Source of the DNA: Paracoccaceae bacterium
GTDB taxonomy: Bacteria; Pseudomonadota; Alphaproteobacteria; Rhodobacterales; Rhodobacteraceae
DNA: 39,573 nt
Assembly: GCA_013139635.1 (NCBI GenBank)
Contig: WTAL01000224.1
Location: forward strand, 1 to 39,573
Direction: 5' to 3'
Of this stretch, positions 33,573-39,573 are shown piece after piece. Each line of letters starts with the position of its first letter. Within the stretch, counting starts at the first letter, position 1. The notes under the pieces are model-generated. The model searched no databases and was not told where the DNA came from. It saw only the letters and a list, made by a program, of their open reading frames with translations. Both the position numbers and the translations under genes were made by a program.

Positions 33573-36500
33573 TGTTTAACGAGGATATGGTTGAACAGGC
33601 GGTGCTTGAGAGCTTTAAATCTATGGGTTATGCGTTTGGAGACCCGCACCTGATCGGCCCCGATGCCCCGCAAAAGGAGCGCGGGTCGTATGGCGAGGTG
33701 CTGCTGCTGGGCCGCTTGCGCGATGCCGTGGCGCGGCTTAACCCCGCTATCCCGCCCGAGGCCCGCGAGGCGGCGATTAAGCAAATCACCGTTTCCGAAA
33801 CGCCCTCGTTAATAGAGGAAAACCGGCGTATCCATACCCTGCTAACGCGCGGGGTGGATGTGGAGTTTAAGCGCCCCGATGGCTCGCTCAAGGGCGACAA
33901 GGTATGGCTGCTGGATTTTGACAATGTGGATGCCAACGACTGGATGGTCACCAACCAATTCACCGTGGTTGAAGGCGGCCATAACCGCCGTCCTGATGTG
34001 GTGGTATTTGTAAACGGCCTGCCTTTGGCGGTGCTGGAGCTAAAGAGCGCGGCGAGTGCAACGGCCACGATTGAAGATGCCTATGCGCAGTTGCAGACCT
34101 ACAAAGAGCAGATCCCCTCGCTGTTTCGCACCAATGCGGTGCTGGTTACCTCTGATGGGCTATATGGCCGCATTGGCTCACTAACGGCAGCGGAAGACCG
34201 CTTTATGCCGTGGCGCAGTGTAACGGGGGCCGAGGGGGATTTTACGCCAAGTGGGCCGAGGGAATCTGACACGCTGATAAGGGGTGTGTTTGACAAGACG
34301 CGCTTTCTGGCGCTGATCCGCGATTTTACGGTGTTTGGCGATAAGGGCGATGGGCTGTTCAAGATTGTGGCCGGGTATCACCAGTTTTTCGGCGCACAAA
34401 AGGCGTTGGCGCGCACCTTGGAGGCGGTGGAGCCAAGTGGCGACCGCAAGATCGGGGTGATTTGGCACACGCAAGGCTCTGGCAAAAGCTTTTTGATGGC
34501 GTTTTTTGCGGGGTTAGTGGTGCGAGCCAAGGCGCTGGGCAACCCGACGGTTTTGGTTTTAACGGATCGGAATGATTTGGACGACCAGCTATACGGCACG
34601 TTTGCCATGTGCAAAGACCTGCTGCGCCAAACGCCCGAGCAGGTAACCGACCGCGAGGATTTACGCGCGCGCCTTGATCGGCAATCGGGCGGGGTGATTT
34701 TCTCGACCTTGCAGAAGTTTTCGCCTGAGAAAGGCGAGGAGCACTTTCCGGAGCTTTCAGACCGGCGCAACATTATTGTGTTGGTGGATGAGGCGCACCG
34801 TAGCCAGTATGGCTTTGATGTGAAGCTGAACAAGGGCACCGGCATTAGGCGCTATGGCTATGCGCATTATGTGCGGGAAGCCCTGCCAAATGCCTCGTTT
34901 GCGGGGTTCACCGGCACGCCGATTGATGCGGCAGATGTAAACACGCGGGCGGTGTTTGGCGATTATATCGACATTTACGACATTAGCCGCGCGGTGGAGG
35001 ATAAAGCTACCGTGCCGATCTACTATGAAAGCCGTTTGGCGCGGATAGAGCTGGACCAAGAGGCCAAGCCGGAGATTGATGCGGCGGTGGATGCGCTGTT
35101 TCAGGATGAAAGCCTTTCCGAGCAGGAAAAGGCCAAAGCAAGCTGGAGCACGGTTGAGCGACTGGTCGGGGCTGCCCCGCGCTTGGATCAGGTGGCAGCG
35201 GATATTGTAAGCCATCTTGAAGCGCGGCTGGAAGCGCTGGATGGTAAAGCTATGGCCGTGTGCATGAGCCGCCGGATTTGCGTTGATTTGTATGCACGGA
35301 TTGTTGCGCTACGCCCCGAGTGGCACTCGGAATCCGATTTGGAGGGAGCGGTAAAAGTAGTGATGACAGGCTCGGCCTCTGACCCGTTGGATTGGCAGCA
35401 ACACATTGGCAACAAAAAGCGGCGGGACGGTTTGGCTAAACGCTCGCGGGATGTGAATGACCCGCTGAAGCTGGTGATTGTGCGGGATATGTGGCTCACT
35501 GGGTTTGATGCGCCGAGTATGCACACAATGTATGTGGATAAGCCGATGCGCGGGCATGGGTTGATGCAGGCGATTGCGCGAGTGAACCGTGTGTTTAAGG
35601 ATAAGCCAGCGGGCTTGGTGGTTGATTATATCGGCATTGGGCAAAACCTGAAAAAGGCTTTGCAGAATTACACGGCGTCGGACCGGGGGCAAACGGGAAT
35701 TGATGAAGAAGAAGCCGTAGCTGTGATGGAGGAAAAGTTTGAACTGGCGCAGCAGATGTTTGCTGGCCATGATTATTCCGCCGGAGTGGACGGCAAGCCA
35801 AGTGCGCGCTTAACTGCGCTTGCAAACGCGATGGATTGGATTTTGGGCCAACAACAAGCCGCCGCCAATGCGGTTGACAGTGAAGACGGCAAAAAACAGG
35901 CACTAACAAAGTTTCAAGATTTGGTATTGGCGCTGGGCAAGGCTTTTGCACTGGCCGCCGCGAGCGATAGGGCGCGCGAGATCAAAGATGAAGTCGGGTT
36001 TTTTCAGGCCGTGCGGGCGGCGATGGTCAAGCCTACGGCAAAGGGCGGATTGAGCCAGCGGGATAAAGAAATGGCCATTGGGCAGCTAATAGATGCGGCC
36101 ATTGCCAATGCTGAAATTATCGACATTCTCGGGGCTGCTGGCTTTGACCGACCCGACATTTCCATACTCTCGGATGAGTTTTTGGCTGAAATCCAAGAAA
36201 TGGAACAAAAAAACCTTGCGCTTGAGGCGCTGAAAAAGTTGCTGAATGGCGAGATAAAAGGCCGAGCCGCTAAAAATGTTGTTGAAGCCAAGGCGTTTTC
36301 AGAAAGGCTAGAGGCTTCAATCGCCAGATACCACTCAAACGCGATTACCAGCTTGGAGATGATTCAGGAATTGATCGACCTGTCCAAGGATCTACAAGCG
36401 TCTATTTTGAGGGGAGAGGAGCTGGGCCTAAGTCCCGAGGAGTTAGCTTTTTATGATGCTCTATCAGATAATAACTCTGCCGTTGAAGTTTTGGGCAACG

Positions 36501-36709
36501 AGCAACTGCGGGTCATTGCTAATGTGCTTGTTGAACAGTTACAAAAGAACGTAACTGTTGATTGGCACCTCAAAGATAGCGCGCGGGCCAAACTGCGAAT
36601 TCTGGTGAAGCGAATATTAAAGAAGTTTGGATATCCACCAGATCTTGAAGCGAATGCTATTTCAACGGTAATTTCACAAGCCGAAATGTTGCTGCGCTGG
36701 CAGGCTTGA
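33569..36709 (+). CDS. hsdR: Type I restriction endonuclease subunit HsdR
   Basis: 1046-residue motor and nuclease subunit. The N-terminal PD-(D/E)xK nuclease has Asp143 (RPDVVVF) and Glu157/Lys159 ([10 protein letters not shown]); the helicase part has Walker [11 protein letters not shown] (GSGKS 303-307), [13 protein letters not shown] (329-342), the DEAH box 407-410 and FTGTPI; the end is the helical C-terminal domain binding HsdM/S. All are intact, so restriction should be active. Start overlaps the hsdS stop. Length fits the type IC/EcoR124I group (about 1040). Confidence 0.97.
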   Translation: MMFNEDMVEQAVLESFKSMGYAFGDPHLIGPDAPQKERGSYGEVLLLGRLRDAVARLNPAIPPEAREAAIKQITVSETPSLIEENRRIHTLLTRGVDVEFKRPDGSLKGDKVWLLDFDNVDANDWMVTNQFTVVEGGHNRRPDVVVFVNGLPLAVLELKSAASATATIEDAYAQLQTYKEQIPSLFRTNAVLVTSDGLYGRIGSLTAAEDRFMPWRSVTGAEGDFTPSGPRESDTLIRGVFDKTRFLALIRDFTVFGDKGDGLFKIVAGYHQFFGAQKALARTLEAVEPSGDRKIGVIWHTQGSGKSFLMAFFAGLVVRAKALGNPTVLVLTDRNDLDDQLYGTFAMCKDLLRQTPEQVTDREDLRARLDRQSGGVIFSTLQKFSPEKGEEHFPELSDRRNIIVLVDEAHRSQYGFDVKLNKGTGIRRYGYAHYVREALPNASFAGFTGTPIDAADVNTRAVFGDYIDIYDISRAVEDKATVPIYYESRLARIELDQEAKPEIDAAVDALFQDESLSEQEKAKASWSTVERLVGAAPRLDQVAADIVSHLEARLEALDGKAMAVCMSRRICVDLYARIVALRPEWHSESDLEGAVKVVMTGSASDPLDWQQHIGNKKRRDGLAKRSRDVNDPLKLVIVRDMWLTGFDAPSMHTMYVDKPMRGHGLMQAIARVNRVFKDKPAGLVVDYIGIGQNLKKALQNYTASDRGQTGIDEEEAVAVMEEKFELAQQMFAGHDYSAGVDGKPSARLTALANAMDWILGQQQAAANAVDSEDGKKQALTKFQDLVLALGKAFALAAASDRAREIKDEVGFFQAVRAAMVKPTAKGGLSQRDKEMAIGQLIDAAIANAEIIDILGAAGFDRPDISILSDEFLAEIQEMEQKNLALEALKKLLNGEIKGRAAKNVVEAKAFSERLEASIARYHSNAITSLEMIQELIDLSKDLQASILRGEELGLSPEELAFYDALSDNNSAVEVLGNEQLRVIANVLVEQLQKNVTVDWHLKDSARAKLRILVKRILKKFGYPPDLEANAISTVISQAEMLLRWQA

Positions 36710-36751
36710 AAATGCGAAATCGGTGATTCCTCGGCGAATGGATTGAAAAGC

Positions 36752-36771
36752 GGGGGTATGATTGGGGGTAT
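36752..36771 (+). repeat. Two GGGGGTAT octamers at the right end of the island
   Basis: GGGGGTAT at 36752-36759 and 36764-36771, 12 bp apart, the same sequence, orientation and spacing as the copies at 26619 and 26631. They lie about 60-80 bp inside the proposed attR, where arm sites are expected. Confidence 0.7.
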
Positions 36772-36828
36772 GCTGGTAAATCACATTAATATTTTACATA
36801 TTAAACAACGTGATAACCCTTAAATCAC

Positions 36829-36845
36829 AGTCCGTGTGGGCACCA
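36829..36845 (+). other. Right attachment site (attR)
   Basis: AGTCCGTGTGGGCACCA matches the tRNA-Thr 3' end apart from two missing G. It marks the right edge of a 10.3-kb island. The missing bases suggest that the site has drifted or that the element came with its own variant end. Confidence 0.7.
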
Positions 36846-36892
36846 TTAAAATCAATGACTTACGTGATATTTGCCAAAAGCGCGTTTTGACT

Positions 36893-36913
36893 TGGCGAGC
36901 ACATGGCGAGCAC
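36893..36913 (+). repeat. Tandem TGGCGAGCAC repeat
   Basis: TGGCGAGCAC at 36893-36902 and 36904-36913, 11 bp apart, about 50 bp beyond attR. Placement next to an attachment site suggests arm sites of another integrase, but no matching integrase is in the window. Confidence 0.4.
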
Positions 36914-37143
36914 CGTGAGCGGTTTCGCGGTAATTGTTGGGATTTTCCCGTAATTATTACTCAAACCAAATTCGCTTTCCGCGCGGGGAAAAGACCATGT
37001 CGAATTTTTGTAATCTATTTTCAGTGATTCCCTTGAAATGAAGGGGCGGGTTTTCTGGCTGGGTCTTGCGGCAATCTCCGACAGCTCTTTTCGGCGCGGG
37101 CGCTCAGCAAGGTTTCAAAGAAAATGGAAACGTAAAAAGAGCG

Positions 37144-37251
37144 TGTAACTTTTGTAACCTGTTACTTATATATGTAACCTATTGTTATTATTGTATTATA
37201 TTTACCGCTAAGGTTACAAAACAGGTTACAGCTTTTTTCCACGTGTAACCT
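37144..37251. repeat. Iteron-like TGTAACCT cluster
   Basis: TGTAACCT at 37153-37160, 37173-37180 and 37244-37251; inverse AGGTTACA at 37211-37218 and 37223-37230; near copy TGTAACTT at 37144-37151. Copies on both strands flank a very AT-rich stretch (37181-37207). The layout is like a replication origin with initiator sites or a multi-site operator. Confidence 0.55.
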
Positions 37252-37578
37252 GATAAGTTATTGTAATAAAACAACAATAAAAAAAGTTCTCCCAAAACTT
37301 GCGCGACTTTTTACGTTTCTTCACACCGGTCCGCCGTTATTGGATGCTTAGAGATTGAACCCCCCCCTATAGAAACCACTCGCATAAAAATCTGATTACC
37401 TACGCCGGTCCCCCATAAATCGCGCCTGAACTTTAGACTCCCCCCGTAGGCTTGGCATCGCAACAGTCATGCACATAGCAACCCACAGGAAAGCTGGGCC
37501 TCCTTGGGCTTCATGGGCCGTTCTGTAGGGTTGGATAAAAATTGACTGTGAAGAAATGCGCGCGACTAATCCCATCCC

Positions 37579-37755
37579 CTAGTGGGGCGCGGGGGTGATT
37601 GAGCTTTGCAGGCTAGCGCTGGGCAAGACAATATACATTCCCCTAAAGAAAACGCCGCGCGCTGCACGGGGCAGGCGGGGCGTTCGGGGTGCGACTGGTG
37701 AGAGGCCGGTTAGAACTGTGAAGGTGATAGCATCCTCGGGTTTATGTTCTGCCAT
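37579..37755 (-). CDS. Possible small protein (weak)
   Basis: 58 residues from the ATG at 37755, whose start overlaps the end of the next upstream gene on the same strand. The sequence has TFTVLTGLSPVAPRTPRLPR followed by AARGVFF. No family recognised. Position in a run of small minus-strand genes gives slight support; a chance frame is equally possible. Confidence 0.25.
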   Translation of the reverse strand: MAEHKPEDAITFTVLTGLSPVAPRTPRLPRAARGVFFRGMYIVLPSASLQSSITPAPH

Positions 37756-38147
37756 GATGGGGAGGCAGTCAGGCACTCAACGCCCGCCAAGATTCGCGCC
37801 ATCAGGATAAAGGCGGGGTCCTTCCGTTCTGTTGAGCTGCCATCACTTCCGGCCATAAACAGCGGCCCATCTTCTTCCCACAGCAATACCAATTGGCAAC
37901 GCAAACCTTCCAGTGAATTCGCTCGCGTTATAAGCATCTGGTCATACATCGCGTCTTTCTCCGCCCAAGCCTCCAACATTTCCGGCGTATCAAGGCCATC
38001 GTGCTCGGGCGCAAGGCTATACCAGCGGCGCTTCGCGCGCGCCCAACGGTCAAACATATCCACCAGCGGGTCAATCGTGCTGGCCGCGCTGGGCGAGGCG
38101 GTGACGCCCAGTGCGGCGCTTGAGGCTAGAAAGGTTCTGCGATCCAT
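37710..38147 (-). CDS. Small phage/plasmid-type protein with Tat-like N-terminus
   Basis: 145 residues, start ATG at 38147 with GGGAGT upstream. The N-terminus MDRRTFLASSAALGVTASPSAA looks like a short Tat signal (RRTFL); the rest is an acidic helical region (PLVDMFDRWARAKRRWYSLA, EMLEAWAEKDAMYDQM) resembling short unannotated proteins of Rhodobacterales prophages. Function unknown. It is the second gene of a minus-strand run starting at 38498. Confidence 0.6.
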   Translation of the reverse strand: MDRRTFLASSAALGVTASPSAASTIDPLVDMFDRWARAKRRWYSLAPEHDGLDTPEMLEAWAEKDAMYDQMLITRANSLEGLRCQLVLLWEEDGPLFMAGSDGSSTERKDPAFILMARILAGVECLTASPSWQNINPRMLSPSQF

Positions 38148-38189
38148 GCGGTGTACTCCCGTGAAAGATTGAAGGCGGTGGGGTGGCGC

Positions 38190-38498
38190 TTATGCGGCTA
38201 CCATGGTTGTGGGGACGTCCTGCTTCCATGCGGCGCGTTGTTGGGCGCGCAGATCATCGAGCTTTTTGAAGTCGGAAGTTTGCAGGGTGTCTTTGCACTC
38301 AAGGCGCATGATCTGAAAACTGATCTCTTTGGCAGTAAGGATAACCTCGCCCGCGGCCTTTTGGGCGGCTCTCCATGCGGCTTTGAGCTGGACGGCAAAC
38401 ACTTGGCGCAGTTGGCGCGGCCAGTAGCCCATGACCTTCATCATTAACCTGGTGTTTTTCCAAGCGGCTTTCATGATTTCGGATGTGTTGTAGGTCAT
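38190..38498 (-). CDS. Small basic protein of unknown function
   Basis: 102 residues from the ATG at 38498, with AAAGGA 9 nt upstream. Rich in Ala, Lys, Arg and Trp, mostly helical (TSEIMKAAWKNTRLMM, RQVFAVQLKAAWRAAQKAAG). The start resembles short helical proteins of integrated elements. It is divergent from the XRE gene and shares the 38499-38600 control region, so that regulator probably controls it. Confidence 0.6.
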   Translation of the reverse strand: MTYNTSEIMKAAWKNTRLMMKVMGYWPRQLRQVFAVQLKAAWRAAQKAAGEVILTAKEISFQIMRLECKDTLQTSDFKKLDDLRAQQRAAWKQDVPTTMVAA

Positions 38499-38515
38499 TG
38501 CGTAATCCTTTTTCC

Positions 38516-38589
38516 TTTGATAGATTATCTATAGTATCAAACAGACCATCTAGCAATAGATATTCTATCATTTAATAAAGATAATCTAT
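38516..38589. promoter_or_regulatory. Operator-like repeats between divergent genes
   Basis: TTTGATA (38516-38522) and TATCAAA (38535-38541) are inverted; AGATTATCT (38522-38530), ATAGATATTCTAT (38556-38568) and GATAATCTAT (38580-38589) are related palindromic words of a loose TAGATnATCTA type. They lie between the 38498 start and the XRE start at 38601 and fit an autoregulatory switch. Confidence 0.5.
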
Positions 38590-38600
38590 ACGGGTGAGCG

Positions 38601-38852
38601 ATGAACGGTGAACATATTAGGGCCGCAAGAGCATTTTTAGGCTGGACCGCCGCCGAGTTAGCTAGGGAATCGGGGGTAAGTTACCCCACAATACAAAGGA
38701 TTGACGCAACACGCGGCCCAGTCTCAGGCCGCTATGAAACCATTGAAGCCATCCGCAAAACCCTAGAAGCCCAAGGCATCCAGTTCCTAAACACCGGCGA
38801 AACCGCGCTGGGAGCTGGTGTGGTGTTGAAGGCGCAAGAGGTGAATTCTTGA
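38601..38852 (+). CDS. XRE-type helix-turn-helix regulator
   Basis: 83 residues. The HTH spans IRAARAFLGWTAAELARESGVSYPTIQRID (about 6-35), followed by ETIEAIRKTLEAQGIQFLN, a layout common in element-borne repressors of alphaproteobacteria. It faces the operator-like repeats and probably represses itself and the divergent small genes. Its stop overlaps the next start (TTGA). Confidence 0.85.
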   Translation: MNGEHIRAARAFLGWTAAELARESGVSYPTIQRIDATRGPVSGRYETIEAIRKTLEAQGIQFLNTGETALGAGVVLKAQEVNS

Positions 38853-39055
38853 GCATCAAGGGGCAGTGTGCAGCCTGTAGCTGGACCACAAGGCGAAACA
38901 TAGAAAACATGTCACGCCCTTGCCCCAAATGCGGTGGGCGGGTGAGCGTTCACGAAGACGATCAAGAGACAGCCGCAATCATGGTTACGATTATAGTTGT
39001 CATAATGGTTGTTGTTGGTTTTCTTTTTGTATCACTGGGAATAACTCAGTGGTGA
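38849..39055 (+). CDS. Small zinc-ribbon membrane protein
   Basis: 68 residues from TTG 38849, which overlaps the XRE stop; AGAGG is about 8 nt upstream. Cysteine pairs CAAC (7-10) and CPKC (25-28) make a zinc ribbon, followed by a single membrane helix (about 44-65). Starting at the later ATG 38909 would lose the first cysteine pair, which supports TTG. Function unknown; a membrane-anchored metal-binding partner of the regulator is a guess. Confidence 0.6.
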   Translation: MSIKGQCAACSWTTRRNIENMSRPCPKCGGRVSVHEDDQETAAIMVTIIVVIMVVVGFLFVSLGITQW

Positions 39056-39285
39056 AAAACTGGACGGGGTCACGATAGGATTGCATAGACGTTTTCGCCA
39101 TTGTTCGTCGGCGTGTCCGTCGTCATATAAAATGGGACATCAGAGTGGATTGAGTATTGGAGGCTCTGGCTCGCTTGTGTGCTGGATTATGTAGCTTGTT
39201 TTGGCTGCCGCCCGCACAGTGTATCAATTCCTTGGAAGTCTAGCATTCACTTTTTCGTCTTGGCTTCATATGATTCATCATATCT

Positions 39286-39452
39286 TGAGGTGCCCCTAGT
39301 TTCCTAGACGCCTTGCTGCTTCCGTTTCTGCTGCCTTTTGAACTCGACGGGCGACAGCATCCCGTTTCTAGCGTGTTTGCGTTTCGGATTATAGAACATT
39401 TCAATATAATCGAACACATCCCGCCTAGCATCTTCTCTGGTTTTGTATGAAG
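39286..39452 (-). mobile_element. Remnant of an IS3-family element (right end)
   Basis: The terminal sequence TGAGGTGCCCCTAGTTTCCT (from 39286) looks like an IS3-family end. It is followed on the minus strand by the tail of an OrfB transposase (39304-39453). The element is cut near 39453 where another IS begins. Confidence 0.65.
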
Positions 39453-39453
39453 T
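39304..39453 (-). pseudogene. IS3-family transposase OrfB, C-terminal fragment
   Basis: About 49 codons reading TSYKTREDARRDVFDYIEMF, then YNPKRKHARNGMLSPVEF and a stop. This is the conserved end of IS3 DDE transposases (FDYIEMFYNPKRKH). The catalytic core is missing, so it is inactive. Confidence 0.85.
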
Positions 39454-39573
39454 GGTCCGGCAAAACCGGACAGCGTGTTAAGGTGTATCCAGCAACAAAG
39501 AATGGATACCAAAATGACCAAGCGACGCAGATTTTCAGACAAGTTCAAAGCGACTGTGGCGTTGGAGGCGCTG
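39453..39573 (+). mobile_element. IS3-family insertion sequence, left end
   Basis: The likely terminal repeat TGGTCCGGCAAAACCGGACA (39453-39472), itself a hairpin, precedes a transposase OrfA start at 39514. The element continues beyond the window. It abuts the remnant of another IS3 element in the opposite direction. Confidence 0.6.
39514..39573 (+). CDS. IS3-family transposase OrfA, N-terminal part
   Basis: 20 codons visible: MTKRRRFSDKFKATVALEAL, the typical start of the small HTH protein OrfA of IS3 elements, which with OrfB makes the transposase by frameshifting. It runs off the right edge. No complete copy is in the window, so activity cannot be judged. Confidence 0.85.
   Translation, partial: MTKRRRFSDKFKATVALEAL

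Larger units (their letters stand above)
36846..37709. other. Gene-poor stretch right of the island
   Basis: About 860 bp without a convincing gene (one weak small frame at 37579-37755). It holds tandem TGGCGAGCAC copies (36893-36902 and 36904-36913), an iteron-like TGTAACCT cluster (37144-37251) with an AT-rich core, and C-rich runs near 37360 and 37440. It looks like control or replication DNA of a degraded element rather than core spacer. Confidence 0.5.

Noticed and set aside
36885-36894. TTTTGACTTG, also found upstream of tRNA-Thr (26384-26393), as a promoter for another tRNA
   Set aside because: No suitable -10 box and no tRNA cloverleaf follows in the next 300 bp.
36836-37027. 63-codon frame across attR
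   Set aside because: It starts inside the attachment repeat, shows no conserved pattern and is probably chance.
37144-37251. TGTAACCT repeats as a CRISPR array
   Set aside because: Units are only 8 bp, occur on both strands and are irregularly spaced; no cas genes.
39240-39548. 102-codon minus-strand frame at the window end
   Set aside because: It is in a different frame from the OrfB tail, which is clearly homologous to IS3 transposases, and crosses the start of the new IS.

Overview
The window looks like chromosome of an alphaproteobacterium of the Rhodobacterales (Roseobacter-type). This rests on gene families and order: a Rhodobacter-like sulfide:quinone reductase, the cytochrome c maturation exporter genes ccmAB close to a divergent aconitase acnA, gatCA, a LytTR-type membrane regulator and a moderately GC-rich coding style. 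The assignment is inference from gene content, not from a search.

Positions 1-26300 are mostly core genome. In order they hold topA (partial, minus strand), a divergent sqr, a DUF1697 protein, zapE, a beta-ketothiolase, a LytTR membrane regulator, a signal-peptide-bearing MsrA, a class V aminotransferase and a minus-strand run of small membrane or secreted proteins including two DUF3592-type genes. Then come argG, a small sulfotransferase, a plus-strand group (membrane protein, ilvA, esterase-like hydrolase), ccmB-ccmA on the minus strand, an XRE regulator overlapping an MDR oxidoreductase, acnA with a HAD phosphatase, a YdcZ-type membrane protein, a lipoprotein, gatA-gatC and a YghU-type glutathione transferase. 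Most of this is housekeeping. The notable parts are regulatory: palindromes upstream of sqr, acnA, gatC and the LytTR gene.

Positions 26430-36845 are a compact genomic island at the 3' end of a tRNA-Thr(UGU) gene. It starts with a P4-type integrase, followed by an unknown 295-residue protein, an AlpA-type regulator, an overlapping helix-turn-helix/zinc-ribbon protein, a second complete tyrosine recombinase, and a three-gene type I restriction-modification operon, hsdM-hsdS-hsdR, with 4-nt start/stop overlaps. A 17-bp imperfect copy of the tRNA 3' end closes the island at 36829-36845. The octamer ATACCCCC/GGGGGTAT occurs four times before the integrase gene, twice just inside the right end with the same 12-bp spacing as two of the left copies, and once before the second recombinase. 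These are probably recombinase arm sites.

Positions 36846-39573 are a second accessory segment. It has a long gene-poor stretch with an iteron-like cluster of TGTAACCT repeats (37144-37251), small phage/plasmid-like genes transcribed divergently from an XRE regulator across an operator-like region (38516-38589), a small zinc-ribbon membrane protein, and an IS3-family element that abuts or interrupts the remnant of another IS3 transposase at the window end.

I did not see a clear, wholly new defence system. The best candidates for something undescribed are the dual-recombinase island architecture with its shared octamer sites, the unknown 295-residue island protein, and the TGTAACCT array.
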